A stretch of 64,000 bases of DNA from Euglena gracilis. Lineage: Eukaryota > Euglenida > Euglenophyceae > Euglenales. The first letter of the stretch is position 1; each line of letters begins with the position of its first letter. The DNA is taken from contig CP154954.1 of the NCBI GenBank assembly GCA_039621445.1, positions 3,291,715-3,355,714 of the forward strand, in the 5' to 3' direction. A program made the position numbers and the translations under genes. The notes under the pieces were generated by a model, which did not search any database, had not been told where the DNA came from, and saw only the letters and a program-made list of their open reading frames with translations. This document shows, piece by piece, positions 13,301 to 22,300 of the stretch.

Positions 13301-16300
13301 ATTCTTTGCAGAAAGAAACAGACTGAGTCGGCCCAGCCAGCAACGATGGTCCGCTTTTTTTTGGACATTTGTTGCACGTACACACGTCCATACGACGGTG
13401 AGCTGCCCTGGCAAGCAGCACTTCCGTTGCGACCCCTCTCTGCCCCGCCACCGCCGGCTCCGCTAGGCCGTCCAGCCAGGCATCCGGCCATCCCCGGCCC
13501 GATCACCGGAGCTGTAGCCGGTGGCCACCCAGTACCGCTGGCCCGCCAGCACCATCTCCTGGTTCATCTCGAGGATGGCCGTCCATGATCGGCAGCAGAG
13601 GAAGTGCCTTTCTTTCCATTCAAGCACCCCCCAACCTCCAGGCCCCTGCCAGCCGGTACCGCAGACATTAATAATTTCTCAACAGGATAGTTTCTCGAGG
13701 GTGGGCGGTATATTTGTTAGGAAAGTAAATGGTTTTTTGTTTTGCAGGGCTTTTAACCCAAGACCCAAAAGCGATTCAATCAATACAGTGGAGACAGGGG
13801 TTTTTTAAGACCGGGTGGAGGGGGTACCCCATCCACCCACCTGAAGGGGGGCCGCCATGGGGGGACCCACTCAATTTCCCCCGAAAATGGCCCAAAAATC
13901 GCGGAAATGCCAAAAGCAGTACCTTTTTCAAAAAATTGCGGCCTTTGGCGCCGAAAAATATATCCCACCTCCCTCTGGGGGGACCCCTGGGGGGGGGCTC
14001 GCCACCCCGGGTCCAAGGCTTAAAAAAAACCCCTGAGTGGAGACCAGATATGCTGGATCTGAGCCCGAGGCTGAGCCAGCTGCAAACTGTCCAGCTGCAA
14101 ACTCTTCCCAGCCAGATGCCCTCAGCCACATCACCCATTCGTGACGGGGAAAAAAGTCCTTGTTGAAGACTCGGTGAAAGTGTGTGGCTGGATTCTTAGC
14201 ACGCCATGTGTGGTGAAGTCATTCCTTTTTTGCAGGGGTGGATGGACCCTGCGCTTGGGTGCTTTTGGGGGACGCGGGGGGGGACGCGGGGGGGACGCGG
14301 GGGGGAACCGTGGCCCAACCACCCCCACACGTTTTCTTTCGCATCACCTAAATTTGTATGTAATTTTCCTTTGGTCGACCAAAAAAACGTGCCCGGCCAA
14401 AGTCCGGGACGCGGGGGATGCGGGGGGGACGCGGGGGGGACGCGGGGGGAACACCCCCTTTGAAGTAAGGATGCGAGCCCTTCCCCTGCCTGGTACTTGT
14501 CGTACAGCTGCTGGCAGGCTAGGGCGATGAGGGCGTCGTTGCTCTGCAGCATGGAATCACTTAGTGACCCCAGAGGGGGGGGGGGTGGCTTTTCCCCGGG
14601 CCCAAACCCACACACGACCCCCCCGCCCCTCCCAGGGGTGGGATACACCTGGGTCGGGTTATTCCCCTGCTGAAGGCTGGACTGGATATTTTTTTTCAGC
14701 GGTTTCGATTTTGGCTGGATTTTGGGTGGGTGGTTGGTTGACCCTCGGGGGGGTGGGGGGGTCGTGTGTGGGTTCTCAAAAAAGTGGGCACCCACCCACC
14801 CTCAAAAACCGACCCCCCCCTGGGGTCGCGGTCACACAGGTTTTAAGTGAAGCCTTGCTCTGCAGGCAGGTCCACAGGCTGTAGGCGGAGATGTTCGGGG
14901 GGTGCAGCAGCGGGTTGATGTAGCGCGCGTCCACGTCGCTATGGCTGAAATACTTCCCGTGGGAGGCTGGGAGCGGCAGTGTCTCAGGGGGTCAAACCCC
15001 GCCCGGCCAAATGAAGCAAAAGAGGCCGCAACGCTGGACACCTTTCCAGCCAATAGAAACTGCAACTGCGACTGCAACTGCAAACATCTGCCTCTGGAAA
15101 TACCAAAAGAAACCTGTTGTGGTGATATCGCCCTTCTTTCTTGGCACATGGAAACAATCAAACAAAAAATTCTGCAGAAGTTGCTCCACCCCACTTCAGC
15201 AATGGCCTTTGGAAGGTCAATCACCCCAACCCACTGCGCCCAAAACATTTTGGCTTTTTAGAATCCCCCCCCCCCCGTGCCCACCGACCGAGTTCCTACA
15301 ACCCCCGACCAGGGGGCTCACAAGCACCATCTGTCTTGCAACCCCTGATGTGGGGGGGGGGGTCGGGTGAGGGGTTGGGCGACTTGGGCCATTCCTCAAT
15401 TATTTGTGCCAGCCCCACCCCCGTCTGTACCATACCCCCAACCCAAGCTGTTGCTGTGGGTACCGCCCCCACAGCATTGAATGCCGGCACTCTGTTGAAG
15501 GGGTATCTCTCGCACTCATTTAATTACAGCACGTTTAGGAATATGCTAACTCTGTGTTCTGCATATGTGTGTGTGTGTGTGTGCGGGTGCCAAAAAAAAC
15601 CCCTGTTTTCCCAGGTTACCCACAACCTTCAACCGGGTGGGGGGGGTCGTATGCACCCTGCAACTCCCGACCAGGGGGTGGCCAGTACTCAGAGGGGTGG
15701 TCGGTGGACAAGGGGGGGGATCAGGTAATGTTTGTTGCTGCACACACCTCCCCACATGGAGGCAATATGAACGCCCCCCATTAGAATCCCCTGGGGCTAA
15801 TATTCGGTCACAATGGGGGAGGGCTTCTATTTGGGTATCTTTGTTTGACTTCGGCCAAAAGGTGGCTGCGGGTGGTCCGGGGATCGAACGGCGTCCGAAA
15901 GGGGAAAATAAGGTCGAAAACGTGACTTTTGATGCTATGGGTGGATGGCGGATGGTCCAAGGATGCCAGATATCAATTTTTTTCTTAATTGTCCCCTGTC
16001 TGCAGAATTCCTCTTAATTTTGGCAGTGTTTGGTCGAAAGTGCTGGGCCGCCCAGTAGGGGGGAGGGCTGTCATTTGGTTTTGGGGGGGGGGGGGCGGAG
16101 GGCCTGTTTTTGGGAGATTTGGGGAGAGGGCTTCTATTTGAGGGGGGGGGGGGCACACTGGTGTGGGTGTCAGGGCTTGGTGGTCTTGCAGTGACGTTTA
16201 ATCTGACGCTTGGCTCACCGCCGAACCCAGAACACACTATCAGGAGGACCACCCAGAATTGAACGGCAACCTCCCAGTGGTTAGCGACAGTTCTTGAAGA

Positions 16301-19300
16301 TTTGTCATCCCCCCCAGTTATCAGCGGTTAACATTTCATGGAAATCAATGGTGGCAAACCATCGCCGGGCGCTATCATGTAGCCATGCGCCTGGCGGAAA
16401 AAGAGCGCCAGTCGGTCTCTGGCAAGCAACCCCCACTGGGCTGGCTCCCAGGGTGGTTGTCTCACCATTCAGGCCCGCAAAAACGGCCGGAAAGTTAAAA
16501 GAGTTTACACATGTGTGGCATCGAGCTAAAAAAAAGGGTGTGTCCTTTAATAAAACACCCGGTCACAACAGGAAGTATTTGTGCGCCAGCTAAGCACGGG
16601 TTTTTGAAAGGCTCCGGGGGGTCAACCGGCTGGCTGGAAAGCGTGCTGGAATACTACAGGTGCTGGCTGGCTGGCTGGCTGGCTGGGCTTTTTTGGTTAA
16701 GAGATTCTTGACCAAGGCCTGAATACCACGTGGTTTGAATTGAGGAGAGGAGGAGGTGAGCTGCCGGAGGCGCTTGGGCATCGGGGAACCCCTTCAGTTG
16801 GCTCCGCAGCTCATCGCTGATGGTCGCGGCCCCAATGTTGATGGTCAGCTGTATCCCCGTCCCGTTCTGGGCCGCGATTTGGGCCCAGGGACAGCCTTGG
16901 GGACACTCTTTGGAAACTAGTTCTGTTGGAAGGAACGGCTTTGCGTCGGGGTCATACCTGTACTTTGGAGCAGTTCCCAAACCCCTTCCAGGCACTTAGG
17001 TTGGGAGGGAGGGCTTGTGAAACCCGACACTGTGGTTGAAAAAGGATATATTGCGTGCTGACACACGGGATTCACATCACTGGATTGTGGTTTGGCACCC
17101 AGACACACTTCAAATCGACCTGGCTATATTTGAAAATGGGGCCAAATCAAGCACTTTGCGTGATTCGACGGCTGGATCTACCCCACTGACCACACAGCTC
17201 CAGTCTTTGTGGCTTGTTAGATACAAGACTCTACCCAAAGGAGGTAAACCTACAGGTTTTGGTGCCAAAGCTCTGACTCCCCCTCTTCCCAGAGACCCAA
17301 ACCATATGCCCGCGAAGAGACCCAGAAAAAACAATTCCAACCAAAAAATCTTTCTCGGACTGCACCTGGAAATACGGAGATGCATATCTTGGCGTCACGT
17401 TTTTTGAAAAATAGGACGGAGCTTCTTGTTAAACTCCCCCACCCACATATAAACTCCCAAGCCAACAAATCAGCGACTACAGAGGTCGGTGACAGGTGCC
17501 CATGGTGACAGGTCAGCGAGCACGGGGCTCAGGTGACAATTTTCCGAGATGACAATTTCAGGGGGGAGGGGTATTTAGGGGGAGGGGGTTGGTTCAGATC
17601 TTGTGGTTCGAGGGGAAACAATGTGAGAAAGAATCTCTGCAATCTAAACCCCACAAAACATAATAAGGTTGTTCAGACAATTGGTTAAAATATCGGGGGG
17701 GGGGACTGTTTGGGGGAGGGGCAGGGTTAGATTTTGCGTTGAAAATTGTCCCGCCCTCAGAATACCCACAAAAATCCAGCAGGCTGTTATTCGAGGGAGG
17801 CTATTATTTGGGGAGAGAGCAATTTTTGGGGGGGGTTCCTAATAGACTGGGGGGTGTACCTACCACCTCCACATACAGAGACCAAAAAAAAAGACCAGAG
17901 GCGAAAAACAGCGCCAGGCCAAAGAAGGGATAAAAGGCACCAAACAAACAGCCACAGCGCACACAAGGGGGGTACGTGATGGATCTAAATCTAAAGTAAG
18001 TGTGTCAAAAAAGGACGTACTTCGAATGCACTTTCGGGGAAGTCGGAGAGGGGAACCCATCCGGAAGGGAGGGTGGCACAAGGGAGCCCCTGTGCTCTGC
18101 CGGAGGACCAGCTCCACCTGCCCTGTGAACCGGTTCCACGCCATGGTGGTCAGCCAGCCGTCCACCCACTTCGCCAGCCTGGGTCGAGGCCCTACACTGA
18201 CTTTGCCCTGCCCGTCCGAAGAACACAAAAGCGGGCTTCGTTTCGTTTCTTGAGCGGCAATTAATCCACAGCATTCCGCGACAATTGTTCCCCAAACAAC
18301 GTGCACTCTGTTTAGCCAAACTGACAACAATTCCTGACAACAAATATCAATACCTTATTAGATCCGAACATAATTTCAAAACAGCCCTGATGGCATAATT
18401 ATTTCACCTCTCATTTCTTCCTCCTCCTCGTTCTCTGGCACTAAGGTTTTAGTTAGATCCACATTTCATCCCCATTTCCAGCTCTAAAAATTACGTAAGC
18501 CAAAAGAAAAATCAGTACAGAAAAACACAAAAGAAACACATATTATCTCAGGCGGTAGCAGATCATCAACATTTGGCAAAAATGAGGGGTAGGAGTGAAT
18601 TCTGCATCTATCATCAACATTTGGCAAAAATGAGGGGTAGGAGTGAATTCTGCATCCACGTAAACAAATCAGAATATCTCTGCAGCAAAAACTTGAGATA
18701 CCCTCTTGGCGGCCACCTTTTTTTTCATTTCATTTTCAGCCAATTTTCGGGTTTTTTTCGAAAACGAACCAAAGGTAATCAAGGAAAAGAAGACAATGAC
18801 AAAAAAAGGATTCCACCTCTGGAAGTGAGTACCTGACAAGTCAGCAAGCACAAACTGGAGCACAATTTTCTGGGAACAATTTTCTGGGTGGTGGATTTCC
18901 CGCATGACCCAAGGTGACAAGGCCCTGTGGGGGGGGGGTGATAACTTCCCAGATGGCGGGGGGGGGGGGGTAGTAAAATTAAAGGATGGTCCCGCCCCAT
19001 GTAATCCAGCCTGTGTGGCATTTGGGTCAGGGGAGGGCCTGTCAAAATAAGCAGCAGGCGCAACTTGTGATTGAATCAAATACCTCGGCTTTGCAGTAAT
19101 CTGATTCACCTGCGTAATGTTGCCTGGTAGGTCCCCTCACCAGCTGAAGTCAATCCAAAAAGATCCAGTACAGTCTTCAGGGCCATTCAGCTGAGGTATG
19201 GTGGAGACTACTGCTTCTCTTTCGTTCCTTGGGTCTGTTTTTCTTGGTTTCTTGGTTTCCTGGAAAGTTTTGGCAGAAAACTTTGCAGGGAGTCCATAAA

Positions 19301-22300
19301 AAAAACAGAAAATTTACAATACCAAAAGATTCTCCGAAACAAAAATACCAAAAAATGGTATTTCAACCATTTTCTTATGTCCAAAATGTTTGCAAAGGAA
19401 ACAACAGATATTCAGCTTGTGAGGTTGTGGGGTTTATTTCTTGGGTCGGTCATTGAAACTCCTGCGAAGGCTTTTGCTGGTATCCAGTCATTTTGTCAGA
19501 GATCTATTGTCTGGATGGGGATTGCAGGAATAAAGTTCCAAGCCCACTCCCAAGTGAAGGACAGAATTGTAAATGGCATGGGTAACAAAACTTTGTCAAA
19601 CTTCTGGCTGAGAAACAAACCGCAAAAGCCGTTGAAAAAGTCACAGAGGGGGCCCAGCCTAAAGTCGAACTCTTCTCATTGGCGGCCATCACCAATGGGG
19701 TGCTGTACAGTGTGCGCGTGCCGAAGCTGTTGTTGAGGAAATCCATATAGAACGCCACCCACGTCACCCAGAAGGTGGGGATAAAGAAACTGCGGGCAGG
19801 GGAAGCCAGAAGGATGCATCCAGAAAATGAATAAAAAAATACTTGTTGGCAAAAGCAATCCGCAGTGTTTGTCATCAGACCGTTTGTTACGCCAGGCCAA
19901 ATATCTCAACAATTTTGATTCCCATCAACCAGAAATCAGCACCTCCCACGGTTATTGACCCCCTGAGCTGTTGAGCACAACTTGACCCCCTCCCCAAAGT
20001 TGACTCCCACCTCTGTTGGGCCCAACTGGACCCCCCGAAAAAAAGTTGCAGAATCACAAATACATCGCGAGGAATATTTTCTTTGCAGGTATGTCTTCTT
20101 CGTGAGCTGATTCACAATCAGATGAGCACTTGACTTGGGTAAATTACACGAGCGGAGAGGTATGGGAATATAGACAAAATAATGTTTGTTCAACTGTGCG
20201 GCAATCCATCCATCCTCCTTCACATCCACAACTGCATCTTCTGCATTCTCTCACCTTTTGATTGACCTTGAATGAAATGAACTCCTTGCAAGAGACCGAA
20301 AATTTGTACATCACGTGTTAAAATCAAATGTTCAAATTAGAAACAAATGGAGGGAGGCTTCTCCGTCCCCCTGGGCCTCTGTGGGGTCCAGGTAGCTGCC
20401 GATCACGGACACCTGGGAGAAGAAGCGGTGGCCTTGCATCGTGGTGAAGGTCTGGCCAGTGAAAGGGGCTGCCTGCACCTCTAGCCGTTTCAGCACAGAA
20501 AGCTAAAGAAAGCACAGAGAGAAAGAAGGGGGTTGCTGAGCTCTTAACGCAGACCTCACCATGGTGGACAAAAACTCGCCTCTCTGACCCACGAATTCTG
20601 GACCTGTTTGGCCGCCCGAAGGGCATCGAGATGGTAGTGATGTCTTACAGAAAAAAACCCTATTTTTTAAAAAAAATGAGTTCTTAATGTGAGGAATGTT
20701 AAAGAAAATAAAAATATGTGGAGAGTACATTGCATAGTACAAAAAATGATTTCCAAAATCTGCCCCCCCCAACCTACTTACTGAAACCTACTGCCTACTA
20801 CCTATTACCTGCTACCCCAACTGGCAACACCTTTTCTCCTGCGCCAAGGTGGAAATGGGGTTTGTACTGAGGCTTTTTTGCCTGATTTTGTTCTACTTAC
20901 TGGCAAAAAAAATTTGTTTCAAAAAACTTCAAAAATGGACATTTGGGAGGGTCAGGGGGGACCATATAAGAAAAGCTCCCAGGGCAGGAATCGGTTCATA
21001 CCGGAACTTTGGATAACCCCAGCAGGCTTCTGTTTTTGCAGACCACCTCCCAGGGGGGGGGGATCGACTGCAGCTAGTTCAAATTTAGCTGGTGGAAATC
21101 CTAGTGGACACCCCCCGGAGGGGGGGGGGGCAGAATTTTACTGGTCCCCAAAACGAAAAAACCGTTTATTGATTCTAACGTTGCACCTGCACAAGTTACA
21201 CCCGTTTTACTGGACCCAAGTCAAAAAAAAACGCCTTTCTGCTAGCAATGAAGAACACTTTGAAAATAACTCCCCGCGCACAGGGTGTTTTTATTTATAA
21301 GCCTTTATTTAATTCTTATATTCTGTTATTATCATTGTGTGTATGTGTTTATTTTGTGCTTTTTATTATAAACATGTAGGTCGCGTGTGCCTTTTTATGC
21401 ACATAAATATGTCATATGCATATACATTCATGTGCACATATGTATACATGCATATATGTAATTATCTATTCTTGTAAACCCTCCCCCCAAATAATCCCCC
21501 CCCCAAAATAATACCCCTCCCAAATAATACCCCCCCTCGGGTCCGACTTTAGGTTAATACCTCCTCCCTGATTTCGGGCCAAAGGCCCGGATTTTGACCT
21601 GAAAATACAATCTCTGGCAACGAATTACGAAAAAAAATCGATTTTTCTGTATCGTCTGACCTCTTAAAAATAAATGGCAAATTCCAGAAGAAAATACAAA
21701 AAAATGAGCCCAAAGGGGGTCAAATGGCGCTTTTTTGGCTCCTACGGGACTTCGGAAGTTCTCAAAATTTTGGGGTGCTATGACCCCTTGGGCTGGGACT
21801 TGGGGCGAAAAAATAATACCCCGGGGGTATTATTTGGGGGGGGGGGGTATATGAAAATATGTGTGTACAAATTGAGCAGCCCCATACCTCTGGGCCCCTC
21901 CCCAGAGGCATGACCTGGGGTGGGGTCCCACTTGTATGGGGCATTTACGCGGGTGTCACCACTTTACCACCGTTTTGTGTAATCCTTGAGGTAATTCCTC
22001 GCAGTAGGCCTGGGGTTGGAGTTTGCATTCCCGTTTTGGGACAATTCCAGGCACAGTCAGGCCTAAAGTTAGCCCAAATTTAGCCTAAATTTAGGCTAAA
22101 TTTGGGCCCTGAAACTCCTATAACTAAGCTTACGGGAACCTTCCCTATCTCCAAACCTAACCCGAAACTTAATCCTAATTCTGACATCAAACATGTTTTG
22201 GTCCCCTAAATTTCACAAAAATCCTGCGGAACCTGGGAATCGGGGGTCCGTCCCTCTTGTAATTGGGTCTCCTGGGAGGGGTCCTAGAGGCATGGCGTTC

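Noticed and set aside
19377-19736. Plus-strand frame of 119 codons
   Set aside because: It overlaps gene A exon a5 on the other strand and intron sequence; no family features.
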